The position numbers were made by a program, and so were the translations under genes. A DNA stretch of 64,000 nt from Thalassotalea atypica. GTDB taxonomy: Bacteria; Pseudomonadota; Gammaproteobacteria; Enterobacterales; Alteromonadaceae. The stretch covers positions 1,860,001 to 1,924,000 of the forward strand of contig NZ_AP027364.1 in the NCBI RefSeq assembly GCF_030295975.1, given 5' to 3'. Shown one piece after another: positions 26,010-34,661 of the stretch (positions are counted from its first letter, which is position 1; the number at the start of each line of letters is the position of its first letter). A model generated the notes under the pieces. The model had not been told where the DNA came from. It made no database searches and was given only the letters and a program-made list of their open reading frames with translations.

Positions 26010-26480
26010 TTAGTTATTCTCTAAAAACTCTAAGACTACCTCATGATGATTCTTAGTTTTAAACTTATTGAACACATGGCTGATGTTACCGTCTAGGCCA
26101 ATAAGAAAACTCAAGCGATGGATGCCATCATATTCACGTCCCATAAATTTTTTCAAACCCCAGACACCAAAATCATCGGCTACTTTGTGATCAACGTCCG
26201 AAAGCAAAGTAAAGTTCAATTCATCGCGTTGACAGAACTTATCTAATCGTTTCGGTTCATCAGGACTAATACCAAACACTACCGTATTGTTTTTTTTCAG
26301 CGCGTCTTTGCTGTCACGTAACCCTTGGGCTTGAACTGTACAGCCTGGTGTCATAGCCTTTGGATAAAAGTAAACCAGTACTTGTTGTTTGCCAATATAA
26401 TCAGCTAATTTGACCATCTCGCCGTTTTGATCGGCTAGCTCAAAAGAGGGTGCTTTGTCACCGGCTTGTAACGTTTTCAT
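26010..26480 (-). CDS. bcp: Thioredoxin-dependent peroxiredoxin Bcp, lacking the usual resolving cysteine
   Basis: A 156-aa peroxiredoxin of the Bcp/PrxQ group, which reduces peroxides in the cytoplasm. The motif KAMTPGCTVQAQGLRD contains the peroxidatic C47 but has Q52 where many Bcp proteins have the resolving cysteine (CTVxAC). The codon is CAA, so this is not a single-base slip from TGT/TGC. C at about residue 84 (DKFCQRDE) is the only other cysteine. It may work as a 1-Cys enzyme or use an alternative partner. It lies 8 bases after gcvR. Confidence 0.93.
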   Translation of the reverse strand: MKTLQAGDKAPSFELADQNGEMVKLADYIGKQQVLVYFYPKAMTPGCTVQAQGLRDSKDALKKNNTVVFGISPDEPKRLDKFCQRDELNFTLLSDVDHKVADDFGVWGLKKFMGREYDGIHRLSFLIGLDGNISHVFNKFKTKNHHEVVLEFLENN

Positions 26481-26488
26481 GTGTGATC

Positions 26489-27010
26489 CTATTGATGTTT
26501 AATCTGCTTAATACAGCCTTGAACATTGAACTGTTCACAAAGCTCTAAAAATTGTGTTTCTAGGGTATCTATATTAGCGGTCTCATTGACTGTAAATTCA
26601 ATGACTGCACTCATCATATTGGTTTGTGGAGATATGTCCGATTTGAGTGAGGAGATATCCAAATTGTGATGGGCAAAAAATGATGTGACCGATTTTAAAA
26701 TACCGGGTTGATCTATACCTGAATATTGGGCTTGATAGTACTGGCTTATATCTAAAGTTTTGTAGCCAGAAGTGCGTTTCATCATGGTGAGTAAATCCAG
26801 GCTGTGCGCTAGCGCTGGCAACTTTGCTTCCAATTGGTTTATTTCGCGAACATCGCCTTTTAGTAGCATGATAAACGAAAATTCATGGCCAAATATTGCC
26901 ATTCGGCTATCCATAATATTGCAGCCGCATTCGCTCGCTAATTTGGTTAGCTCACTTACACACCCCGTCCTATCAGCGCCCATGGCCGTTAGTACTAAAT
27001 ATTGAGACAT
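26489..27010 (-). CDS. gcvR: Glycine cleavage system transcriptional repressor GcvR
   Basis: A 173-aa protein with two ACT-type halves: SQYLVLTAMGADRTGCVSEL at the start and YSGIDQPGILKSVTSFFAHH after residue about 95. GcvR binds GcvA and blocks activation of gcvTHP when glycine is low. ATG 27010 is preferred to 27025 because homologues begin with this segment and GGGG lies upstream. It is divergent from dapA and followed by bcp, the E. coli gene order. Confidence 0.9.
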   Translation of the reverse strand: MSQYLVLTAMGADRTGCVSELTKLASECGCNIMDSRMAIFGHEFSFIMLLKGDVREINQLEAKLPALAHSLDLLTMMKRTSGYKTLDISQYYQAQYSGIDQPGILKSVTSFFAHHNLDISSLKSDISPQTNMMSAVIEFTVNETANIDTLETQFLELCEQFNVQGCIKQIKHQ

Positions 27011-27277
27011 GTAGTAATACCCCATTAATGGAAAAGGGCGCTATTGTAACCAGAATAATTACAAATTTTAACCCTTTGGTGCGTGTTCACGGATATTCAT
27101 CTCGAAAATCACAGATTTGCCACACGTTAAAAAAATGTGGTGTATCATTAAATTAGTGCGTTACAGCCATTGTCTTGTTCAACATTGAGGGGATTAATTT
27201 AATTACATTCACAACTTGTGTTTGTATATGTGGACAAGTACCATGTGGCGCAATTAGAGATTATACGGGTAAAAGAT

Positions 27278-28168
27278 ATGTTTTTTGGGAGTATCGTAGC
27301 GTTGATTACGCCATTTACCTCTGAAAATTGTATTGATTTTGATTGTGTTACCCAGCTAGTTAAATGGCATATAGACAGCGGCACTTCAGCCATAGTTGTT
27401 GCCGGAACTACTGGAGAATCACCAACATTATCTGACGATGAGAAATTTGAACTTGCGCAACATGTTGTTGACGTAAGCCAAGGAAAAATAAAGATCATTG
27501 TTGGCAACGGTAGCAATAATACTTATGCCAGTTGCCAACTAACACGCCGGTTAAATAGTTTGAATATTGACGGCTACCTGACGGTGACCCCATATTATAA
27601 TAAGCCGACAAATGAAGGCCTAATAGCTCATTATAGTGAAATCGCTCGGGCAACAACACTGCCCATTATTCTATACAATGTGCCTAGCCGTACGGCGTGT
27701 GATTTACCAAACGAGGTTGTTGCAAAGCTTTCTGAACTTTCTAACATTGTTGGACTCAAAGACGCTACAGCTGATTTATCGCGTATCGATAAGTTAAGAG
27801 CTAAATGTGGTGCATCGTTTACATTGCTCAGTGGTGATGATGAGACAGGCTTTGAATTTTGTCGATTAGGGGGAGATGGTGTTATCTCAGTAACAGCAAA
27901 TGTTGTCCCACAAACCATGGCTGCAATACAAGCACACTTAAATAACAATAATATTAAGCAGGCAAAAGCGTTAGAACTAGATTTGGTTGCATTACACAGA
28001 GATTTATTTATTGAATCAAACCCTATTGCAGTAAAATGGGCATTGTATTATTTGAAAAAAATACCAAATGCCTTATTACGTTTGCCTTTGACTATGATAT
28101 CGTCACAGGCTAAACAAAAAATAGAACAAACAATAGTTAAATCGAATTTATATCCGCAGGAGAATTAA
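27278..28168 (+). CDS. dapA: 4-hydroxy-tetrahydrodipicolinate synthase
   Basis: A 296-aa TIM-barrel enzyme that joins pyruvate and aspartate semialdehyde, first step of the lysine/diaminopimelate branch. MFFGSIVALITPF is the standard start; the catalytic tyrosine lies in ILYNVPSRT and the Schiff-base lysine in GLKDAT. The GTG at 27218 would add 20 residues absent from homologues. The stop overlaps the bamC start by one base. Confidence 0.95.
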   Translation: MFFGSIVALITPFTSENCIDFDCVTQLVKWHIDSGTSAIVVAGTTGESPTLSDDEKFELAQHVVDVSQGKIKIIVGNGSNNTYASCQLTRRLNSLNIDGYLTVTPYYNKPTNEGLIAHYSEIARATTLPIILYNVPSRTACDLPNEVVAKLSELSNIVGLKDATADLSRIDKLRAKCGASFTLLSGDDETGFEFCRLGGDGVISVTANVVPQTMAAIQAHLNNNNIKQAKALELDLVALHRDLFIESNPIAVKWALYYLKKIPNALLRLPLTMISSQAKQKIEQTIVKSNLYPQEN

Positions 28169-29247
28169 TGAGTCGTCGTATTTTTTATTATTCAATTTTA
28201 TCTTTATCTATTGCCGCCTGTAGTGGTAATGATGCTAGACGAGCGACTGGTGACTTTGAATATGCAAATAAGCAAGAAGCTAGTGTAATTAAAGTCCCTG
28301 AAAATTTAAACAAACCTGTTACCAAAAATGATTTTGAAATAGTAGATGAAGCCAAAGTCAGTGGCCCCACAGGTGCAGAAGTCGATGTGAGAGCGCCATC
28401 ATTAGTACTGCCTGTTGCCGCTTCTTCACGAGTTGTCACTCAATCAAGCGACGCAATTATTTGGTTTGATAAAGTACTTGAAGACAAGGATTTGAAAGTC
28501 TTTATTGTTGATGCTATTAAAAAGGAAGTAAGTGAAAGCGGTACAACTATTGAGAGCGAATCAGCGGACGGACTGACGCTGACAACAGGGTGGATACACC
28601 GAGAAAAAGAAGAAGGTGTTTTGCTAAAAGACACGGTGCTATCGGAAAGTAAAAAATTCGATATCATAGTTGGAACAAAGCCTCATGGTCGAAGTGTTTC
28701 GGTACAAGTGAAACTAGTTGATTACATGTTGACGAATAAGTCAGGCTCGACTAAACAAGCAGATCCTATTGATCAAGTACGTGCTGAAATGGCGATGTTG
28801 AACGCTATCACTTCACAAGTTGATTATACATACCGACTGCAACAACGTGAAAACCACTTACTGAGAGCGAGCCAAAAAATCGTTTCATTGGCAGAAAACA
28901 ACGAAGGTGAAGCAGCATACCTTGTTGAAATGGAGCTTGAATTGTTATGGCAAAACCTTCCTATTTTCTTTGAACGCCATGGTTTTAAAGTCGCTGATAT
29001 TAATGAGTCTAAACATATCTATTTTGTTGATTTCGTCAAACCGGAAACAAGTATTTGGGATTCAATTTGGGGTGATGAAGTACCAGTTGTCGATTTAGAG
29101 AATCGGAAATATCAATTTGTGTTGTCGAAAAAAGAGAGCTCAAGTTTTGTCACGATTTATGATGAAGATGGTTTAGTGTTAAATGAAGATAAGCTTGAAC
29201 TGATTTTCCCAGTGATGGAGCCGGGTTTATCGTTTAGGGATTTATAA
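28168..29247 (+). CDS. bamC: Outer-membrane assembly lipoprotein BamC
   Basis: A 359-aa lipoprotein; the signal ends SIAAC with the acylated cysteine near residue 18. Like other BamC proteins it has an unstructured linker (about residues 20-90) and two helix-grip domains; WLEKVLxxxx-type WFDKVLEDKDLKV and the late FVLSKKESSSFVTIYDEDG fit. It is a non-essential part of the BAM complex. Translationally coupled to dapA, as in E. coli. Confidence 0.9.
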   Translation: MSRRIFYYSILSLSIAACSGNDARRATGDFEYANKQEASVIKVPENLNKPVTKNDFEIVDEAKVSGPTGAEVDVRAPSLVLPVAASSRVVTQSSDAIIWFDKVLEDKDLKVFIVDAIKKEVSESGTTIESESADGLTLTTGWIHREKEEGVLLKDTVLSESKKFDIIVGTKPHGRSVSVQVKLVDYMLTNKSGSTKQADPIDQVRAEMAMLNAITSQVDYTYRLQQRENHLLRASQKIVSLAENNEGEAAYLVEMELELLWQNLPIFFERHGFKVADINESKHIYFVDFVKPETSIWDSIWGDEVPVVDLENRKYQFVLSKKESSSFVTIYDEDGLVLNEDKLELIFPVMEPGLSFRDL

Positions 29248-29258
29248 TCGTATTGTGC

Positions 29259-29290
29259 AAAAAAAACTCCGCTAGTCGGAGTTTTTTTTT
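29259..29290. terminator. Terminator after bamC, bidirectional
   Basis: CTCCG/CGGAG around CTAGT, flanked by eight A on the left and nine T on the right. It serves bamC on the plus strand and the small DUF2897-like gene on the minus strand, whose stop codon (29272-29274) lies inside the loop. Confidence 0.9.
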
Positions 29291-29481
29291 GTTGAGAATT
29301 TTTTTTCAGAAAAGCTCGGTGGCTCTTGTTTCGATTTATTGGTTCTCGGTAATGTTTCTTTTAGTTCATTCAAACCTTTCTTGCGCAAAGGCATGGCCGA
29401 ATTTTTGTGAAGGGTACTGAAATTACCAATTACAAAGAGCGCGACTACAATCACGACTATGATTGGGAGCCAATTATCCAT
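29272..29481 (-). CDS. Small single-pass membrane protein (DUF2897-like)
   Basis: A 69-aa protein: [20 protein letters not shown] is one membrane segment, followed by a basic, proline- and lysine-rich cytoplasmic tail. The pattern resembles DUF2897; in E. coli the dapE partner at this position is the unrelated-looking small membrane protein YpfN. ATG 29481 is chosen over 29508 for AGGA eight bases upstream; the start then overlaps the M15 peptidase stop by 8 bases. Function unknown. Confidence 0.65.
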   Translation of the reverse strand: MDNWLPIIVVIVVALFVIGNFSTLHKNSAMPLRKKGLNELKETLPRTNKSKQEPPSFSEKKFSTKKNSD

Positions 29482-30172
29482 TGGTTGTGTCCTGTAGGTT
29501 AAAAACACTGCTAATAAAGCGATTATACAACATATCGATGTTGTCGATCAGAGTTTGTTTCCCTTTAATGTCGGCGTCTAAAAGTGTTGATATCAGTGCG
29601 CTGACGTCGAAAGCTTTTTCAAATTGCTGTGCGACGGGCTGATACGATATATGCCACGGCTCACCAGCGACCCCACCTTTAAAAGTGTCATAAGGAAAAG
29701 TGAAGTCAAATGTCTTGGCGTTGTCCTGTAACCATATATGCAAATCACTCAATGGACCACCAGCGGAATATTCTGATTTTTCAAGCCTTAACTTATAGTT
29801 TTCTGGTAATAGGTTAGGGGCATAAACGTCAATATCTGTGCCCCAATGATGACGACTTCCACCAGGTAGTGCAGAAAAGAGCATAATGGATTCAATTAAT
29901 GCAAGCTCTGATAATTCACTGATTTGTAAAGGCTGTTCGTTGATATCAAGCACAGCTAATTCACCCGTGAATTTTCTATTCCAAATACTTAGCTGACGCT
30001 CAAAAGAACGATAGCCACTGGCGATAGACAACTCAATATTATCTTGTTGTGCTGCCCTTACCATACGCTGCCACGCAGCGAGCATACCTTGGTTAATGCC
30101 AATGTTGGGTTTTAACCAATGGATATGTGTTTGTGCTTGCCCAACGAGTTCTGCCGTTAAGATGCGGGGCAT
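29474..30172 (-). CDS. M15 family D,D-/L,D-carboxypeptidase-like protein
   Basis: A 232-aa peptidase of the VanY/LdcB type. The motifs SGYRSFERQ, then [15 protein letters not shown] (H and D zinc ligands) and EPWHISY (third ligand and catalytic glutamate) are complete. There is no evident signal peptide, so it may act in the cytoplasm on recycled peptidoglycan peptides, or be exported by another route. It overlaps dapE by 16 bases, which suggests co-translation; the link to diaminopimelate metabolism is suggestive. Confidence 0.85.
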   Translation of the reverse strand: MPRILTAELVGQAQTHIHWLKPNIGINQGMLAAWQRMVRAAQQDNIELSIASGYRSFERQLSIWNRKFTGELAVLDINEQPLQISELSELALIESIMLFSALPGGSRHHWGTDIDVYAPNLLPENYKLRLEKSEYSAGGPLSDLHIWLQDNAKTFDFTFPYDTFKGGVAGEPWHISYQPVAQQFEKAFDVSALISTLLDADIKGKQTLIDNIDMLYNRFISSVFNLQDTTNG

Positions 30173-31296
30173 AAAATATTGACCATGCTGTGGTAATAAA
30201 TGTCGACTAATTGGTATAAATCATCTACAGAAACACATTCATTGATTTGATGGATTGTTGCGTTGCACGGCCCTAGTTCCAATACTTCTGCACCCGTCGG
30301 AGCGATAAATCGACCATCTGAGGTACCACCAGAGGTAGAAAGCAATGCTTCACGCCCTGTAACTTTCGATATAGCATCTGTCACACCGTCGAGTAATACT
30401 CCTGGTTCGGTGATAAAGGGTTTACCGTTGTACGTCCACGTTATGTCGAAATCTAGCTCATGTGCATGAAGAATGTTTTCAACTTTTTCGACAATGACTT
30501 GATCGTTTAACTCTGTGCTATAACGTAAATTAAACCACGCGGTCAAATCACCAGGTACCACATTAGTGGCGCCAGTCCCCGATTTAATATTGGTTAACTG
30601 AAAACTGGTTTCAGGGAAATAACTGTTGCCATGATCCCAGTGGGTTTGGCTTAGCTCAGCTAAAGCAGGCATCGCAAAATGAATGGGGTTTTTAACATGC
30701 TCAGGGTAGGCGACATGGCCTTGTTTTCCTTTGATTTTGAGCTCACCAGAAATGGATCCTCGACGGCCATTCTTAACTACATCGCCGACTAGGTGAGAGC
30801 TTGAGGGCTCACCTACAATACAATAGTCAATTTTTTCGTTTCTTGCTTCTAATGTATCAATAACCCGTGTTGTTCCATTAATAAATGGGCCTTCTTCATC
30901 ACTGGTAATCAAATAACTGATAGATCCCGAATGAGCTGGATGATCTGTGACAAATTTAACGGTAGCGGCAAGCATTGCAGCAAGACTACCTTTCATGTCT
31001 GCTGCTCCACGACCAAAGAGCATCTTATTATGAATGACTGGCTCAAATGGAGGTGTATGCCATAAGGTTAAATCCCCTGTTGGTACAACGTCTGTGTGCC
31101 CAGCAAAACAAAAAACCGGTTTGCTTTGACCTTTTCTTGCCCACATGTTCGTGGTGTCATCAAATACCATGGTCTCAATATCAAAGCCCAGTGGCGCAAG
31201 TATGTCGGCCATTAACTGCTGGCATCCTGCATCTTCTGGCGTTACAGACTCTCTAGTGATAAGCGCTTTGGCTAGGTCGATTACGTCTTGATTCAT
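30157..31296 (-). CDS. dapE: Succinyl-diaminopimelate desuccinylase
   Basis: A 379-aa M20 metalloenzyme that removes succinate from N-succinyl-LL-diaminopimelate. [10 protein letters not shown] holds the first zinc ligand, [14 protein letters not shown] the shared aspartate, and TSDEEGP the catalytic glutamate; [11 protein letters not shown] near the end supplies the last histidine. Its start overlaps the yffB stop at 31296. The order yffB-dapE is that of E. coli. Confidence 0.95.
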   Translation of the reverse strand: MNQDVIDLAKALITRESVTPEDAGCQQLMADILAPLGFDIETMVFDDTTNMWARKGQSKPVFCFAGHTDVVPTGDLTLWHTPPFEPVIHNKMLFGRGAADMKGSLAAMLAATVKFVTDHPAHSGSISYLITSDEEGPFINGTTRVIDTLEARNEKIDYCIVGEPSSSHLVGDVVKNGRRGSISGELKIKGKQGHVAYPEHVKNPIHFAMPALAELSQTHWDHGNSYFPETSFQLTNIKSGTGATNVVPGDLTAWFNLRYSTELNDQVIVEKVENILHAHELDFDITWTYNGKPFITEPGVLLDGVTDAISKVTGREALLSTSGGTSDGRFIAPTGAEVLELGPCNATIHQINECVSVDDLYQLVDIYYHSMVNILCPAS

Positions 31297-31640
31297 TACG
31301 TAAAAATCTCTTGGTATTGCGCTGCTTTAAAACCTACGGTCAAGTCATTGTCTTTAATCAGGACCGGTCGCTTTATCAATGTTGGCTGTTCAAGGAATAA
31401 CTCAAAAGCACTGTCTCGGCTCATGTTACTTTTTTGTTCATCACTTAGATTGCGATAGGTAGTACTTCGCTTGTTCAGAAGCAAATTCCAGTCTGAATAT
31501 TCGAAAAATTGGGTTAATGTTTTCGGTGTGAGCCCGTCTTTTCTGAAATCATGAAAAGTGTATTCTATTTGATTATCGGTTAACCATTTTTGTGTTTTTT
31601 TTATTGTATCGCAGTTGTGAATACCATAGATGGTGGTCAT
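31296..31640 (-). CDS. ArsC/Spx-family reductase YffB
   Basis: A 114-aa thioredoxin-fold protein. The segment [16 protein letters not shown] carries the single active-site cysteine of the Spx/MgsR-YffB branch, and IKRPVLI is the cis-proline region. Members are thiol-disulfide or glutathione-dependent enzymes of unclear substrate. It opens the operon yffB-dapE-M15-DUF2897. Confidence 0.88.
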   Translation of the reverse strand: MTTIYGIHNCDTIKKTQKWLTDNQIEYTFHDFRKDGLTPKTLTQFFEYSDWNLLLNKRSTTYRNLSDEQKSNMSRDSAFELFLEQPTLIKRPVLIKDNDLTVGFKAAQYQEIFT

Positions 31641-31665
31641 TTATCGCCCTTACTCTTTGAATTGA

Positions 31666-32055
31666 TTAGTCTAGAATAACTTGGTACTGATTTGCATTTA
31701 GTGCTTCAACCGCTTTTTCTACTGTATTCTCTTTTACTAATATGTAGTCGGTATCAAAGGTTGAAATAGCAAATATGCTAATTTTTTCGTTCGCTAGTAC
31801 TGTGGAAATGTTCGAAAGAATGCCCGTTAAGCTAAACCCTAGTGGACCTACAACTTCAAGTGCGCGCCAGTCGGGCTCAACATCATCACTGGTGATTTCA
31901 AAGCTGCTCGGTAAAACAATAGAAACTTCATCAAAGGTTTTTGCAATAAAAAATATTGGTGCATCAAAAACTTTTTGAGGAATAGGGGTTGATACCGCCA
32001 TACTGTGAATTGAAAAATTTTCGGATAATAATTGCAGGGTAAGTTTTTTGCTCAT
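31666..32055 (-). CDS. ACT domain-containing protein
   Basis: A 129-aa protein of two ACT-like halves, as in the CASTOR-type ACT_7 family: LTQ-like LTLQLLSENFSIH at the start and VVGPLGFSLTGILSNISTVLANEKISIFAISTFDTDYILV in the second half (quoted in part by position 85-120). Such proteins bind amino acids; the ligand is unknown. The ATG at 32073 would add six residues. It precedes yffB by 25 bases, probably same transcript. Confidence 0.78.
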   Translation of the reverse strand: MSKKLTLQLLSENFSIHSMAVSTPIPQKVFDAPIFFIAKTFDEVSIVLPSSFEITSDDVEPDWRALEVVGPLGFSLTGILSNISTVLANEKISIFAISTFDTDYILVKENTVEKAVEALNANQYQVILD

Positions 32056-32307
32056 TAGGATTTTAGCTTTCAAAACAGACTAACTATCTACTATACCAGA
32101 TTGTTATTCAATGACTATCATATCCGTGAAGTTGGCGCAGATGTGTAGGTAATTAATTCAATAAAATTAGAGGGTAAAGATTGTTACATGTCAAAAACTT
32201 AAAATATTAGGGTTTAAGGATCGTTTTAAGTTGAAGCAGTTGAAAATATATATTTATCTTCTAAGTAATTCCGCATTATTTTGACAAATACTTAAAAACA
32301 CTTTAGA

Positions 32308-32338
32308 AATGATATCCACAAAAGCTGTGGATATCATT
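32308..32338. promoter_or_regulatory. Perfect 13-bp inverted repeat containing DnaA-box-like 9-mers
   Basis: AATGATATCCACA and TGTGGATATCATT are exact reverse complements around AAAGC. Each arm contains ATATCCACA, one base off the DnaA box TTATCCACA. Function unknown. Confidence 0.45.
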
Positions 32339-32400
32339 GTGAACAAGCTCGGCTCAACTCTCTATCTCATTGTAAAATATAAAATAAAAACATGGTTCAT

Positions 32401-32449
32401 TTTTTGACACTATAATTTGATATGGTTATTGTCATTAAAGTGTCAAAAA
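32401..32449. repeat. 11-bp inverted repeat TTTTTGACACT / AGTGTCAAAAA
   Basis: The arms at 32401-32411 and 32439-32449 are exact complements with a 27-base spacer. It lies about 80 bases past the pta stop. Each arm contains TTGACA, so it could also mark promoter elements facing both ways. Confidence 0.45.
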
Positions 32450-32529
32450 TAACAATAATCTTCTGTAAATAGACCTATATAAAGATTTATTGAACTTAAA
32501 CTCTTGTGTTTAGGCTAAATCGATGACTT

Positions 32530-34659
32530 TTAGTTACTTTTTGCTTGAATAGCTGTTAAGGCAATAGTGTATACAATATCGTCAACCAAAGCGCCACGTG
32601 AAAGATCGTTTACAGGTTTCCCCATGCCTTGTAGCATTGGACCTATACTAATTAAATCAGCAGAGCGTTGCACTGCCTTGTATGTTGTATTTCCTGTGTT
32701 CAAATCAGGGAATATAAAGACATTGGCTTTACCAGCAACAGGGCTGTTTGGCGCTTTTTTCTTGGCAACATTTTCCATGATAGCAGCGTCATACTGCAGT
32801 GGTCCATCGATCACCAAATCTGGTCGTTTTTCTTGAGCAAGTTTTGTAGCTAAAGTTACTTTTTCAACATCTGCGCCGTGCCCAGAGCTGCCAGTGCTGT
32901 AGCTGATCATCGCAACTTTAGGATCAATACCAAAACTGATCGCAGATTCTGCTGATTGTATTGCAATATCGGCGAGCTGCTCTGCATTAGGATCAGGGTT
33001 TATTGCACAATCACCATAAACCAGTACTTGGTCCGGTAAGAGCATGAAAAAGACTGAGGAGACCAGTGAACATCCTTCTGCGGTCTTCACAAGTTGTAAG
33101 GCCGGTCGGATGGTATTGGCTGTTGTATTCACCGCACCAGAGACTAGGCCATCAACCTGACCTAACTGTAGCATCATAGTGCCGAGTACTACTGTATCTT
33201 GTAATTCTTGTCGAGCCAGCCCATCTGTTAATCCTTTATGTTTTCTAAGCTCGACCATTGGATTAACATAATTTTCAATGATGCTTGTAGGATCCGTGAT
33301 CAATACTCCTGAGGGTAGGCTGATCCCTTGTTGTTCAGCAATCAGTAAAATCTCTTCTTTATTCCCGAGTAATTGGCACCGTGCTATTTTTCTTTGCGCA
33401 CAAATAGCGGCCGCTTTGATGGTTCTAACATCTGTTCCTTCTGGTAGCACGATCAATTTATCGGCTTGTTGTGCGAGATGAGTGAGTTTATGTCTAAAGG
33501 CTGGCGGCGACATTAAAGCAGTTCCACCTGCGTACGCTTTAAGATCATCTAACCAATCACTACTGATATTATCTGCAATATATTGCTTGATACGGTCTTG
33601 CCTTTGGATATCGTCACTCGGAATTTCAGGATTGTAATTCATTATATAGCGAGATGTTTGCCACGTATCCCAAGGTACTGACAGTATTGGTAAACCAGCA
33701 TCTAGTGCTTGTTTACACAAGGCGGTGACATTTTCGTTAGGTATGTAGCCATTGGTCAGTAGCAAAGCTCCAACTTTTGTCCCATTGAGCGCAGAAAGGC
33801 AAGTGGCGATGATAATATCAACGCGATCACCGGGAGTTACAATTAATCGGCCAGGCACAAGATGGCTTACTAAATTTGCTACCGAGCGAGCACAAAATGT
33901 CACACTCCGAATTCTTCGGTGTGACATGTCCCCAGCATTCAGTACCGTTGCTTCTAAGTAATCGGCAATGTCTTTTACGCGTGGTGCGATTAATTCTAGC
34001 TCCCAAGGAATTGAGCCCAATAATTTAAAGTTGGAATTTCTAAAAATTGATAGATTTTGCCAGGGGCTCAAATCAATATCTTCGATTATTTCATGCTCGC
34101 GGGGGAGTAAGCCAAATTCATCTTTATCAGGGGAGTTTAGCTTATTGATAATACAACCCAGCAATCTCTTATTCTTTATGCCACCATAAGTTTGTGCGGT
34201 AACTTCAATCCGATCTTCAAATTGCTCGGTATCATCACTATCAGGTGCAGCAACAAGCACTATTTCAGCTGATAATGCTTGTGCAACGTCTCGATTAATT
34301 CGAGCAGCATACGGCTGCCGTGTAGTGGGGATCAAGCCTTCAATAATAACCAATTCATTGTCTTGCTCTAATGCTTCGCAATTGGCGACAATTTTTTCTA
34401 GGATAACTTCGGTGTCACCGTCGCCCATTTTTTCTTCGACATGACTTAATGGAATAGAGTATTCATGCTCTGTAAAGTATGCATCATCTTTGGAACCCAG
34501 CCTTTTGTTGCGCGCAGTTTGACTGATTGGTTTAAAGTGACCAATTTTGATGCCTTGTTGTTGGCAGGCATGAACCATGCCTAACACTACGCTGGTTAAG
34601 CCGACACCGAAACCGACGGGGACGAGCATGACACGATGTGATTTTTTAATGGGCGCCAT
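32530..34659 (-). CDS. pta: Phosphate acetyltransferase, long form
   Basis: A 709-aa enzyme that interconverts acetyl-CoA and acetyl phosphate. The N-terminal third is the BioD-like P-loop-type domain (MLVPVGFGVGLTSVVLGM), the middle is the DRTGG regulatory domain, and the C-terminal 330 residues are the catalytic domain with VSGAVNTTANTIRPALQLVK and the late PVNDLSRGA. It starts 2 bases after the ackA stop, so the pair is one operon for acetate overflow and acetyl-phosphate signalling. Confidence 0.95.
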   Translation of the reverse strand: MAPIKKSHRVMLVPVGFGVGLTSVVLGMVHACQQQGIKIGHFKPISQTARNKRLGSKDDAYFTEHEYSIPLSHVEEKMGDGDTEVILEKIVANCEALEQDNELVIIEGLIPTTRQPYAARINRDVAQALSAEIVLVAAPDSDDTEQFEDRIEVTAQTYGGIKNKRLLGCIINKLNSPDKDEFGLLPREHEIIEDIDLSPWQNLSIFRNSNFKLLGSIPWELELIAPRVKDIADYLEATVLNAGDMSHRRIRSVTFCARSVANLVSHLVPGRLIVTPGDRVDIIIATCLSALNGTKVGALLLTNGYIPNENVTALCKQALDAGLPILSVPWDTWQTSRYIMNYNPEIPSDDIQRQDRIKQYIADNISSDWLDDLKAYAGGTALMSPPAFRHKLTHLAQQADKLIVLPEGTDVRTIKAAAICAQRKIARCQLLGNKEEILLIAEQQGISLPSGVLITDPTSIIENYVNPMVELRKHKGLTDGLARQELQDTVVLGTMMLQLGQVDGLVSGAVNTTANTIRPALQLVKTAEGCSLVSSVFFMLLPDQVLVYGDCAINPDPNAEQLADIAIQSAESAISFGIDPKVAMISYSTGSSGHGADVEKVTLATKLAQEKRPDLVIDGPLQYDAAIMENVAKKKAPNSPVAGKANVFIFPDLNTGNTTYKAVQRSADLISIGPMLQGMGKPVNDLSRGALVDDIVYTIALTAIQAKSN

Positions 34660-34661
34660 GA

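Larger units (their letters stand above)
32056..32529. other. 474-base intergenic region with two strong inverted repeats
   Basis: AT-rich, no gene seen. It lies after the pta stop and before the ACT-domain gene, both on the minus strand. It contains the palindromes at 32308-32338 and 32401-32449. Confidence 0.6.

Noticed and set aside
27119-27142. CCACA ... TGTGG dyad upstream of dapA
   Set aside because: Only five paired bases over an A-rich spacer; common by chance in such DNA.
27199-27516. 105-codon minus-strand frame over the dapA start
   Set aside because: It runs antisense to the conserved dapA N-terminus and has low-complexity Ser/Thr composition.
32567-32836. Plus-strand frames inside pta
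   Set aside because: Antisense to the strongly conserved catalytic domain of Pta; no start signals.
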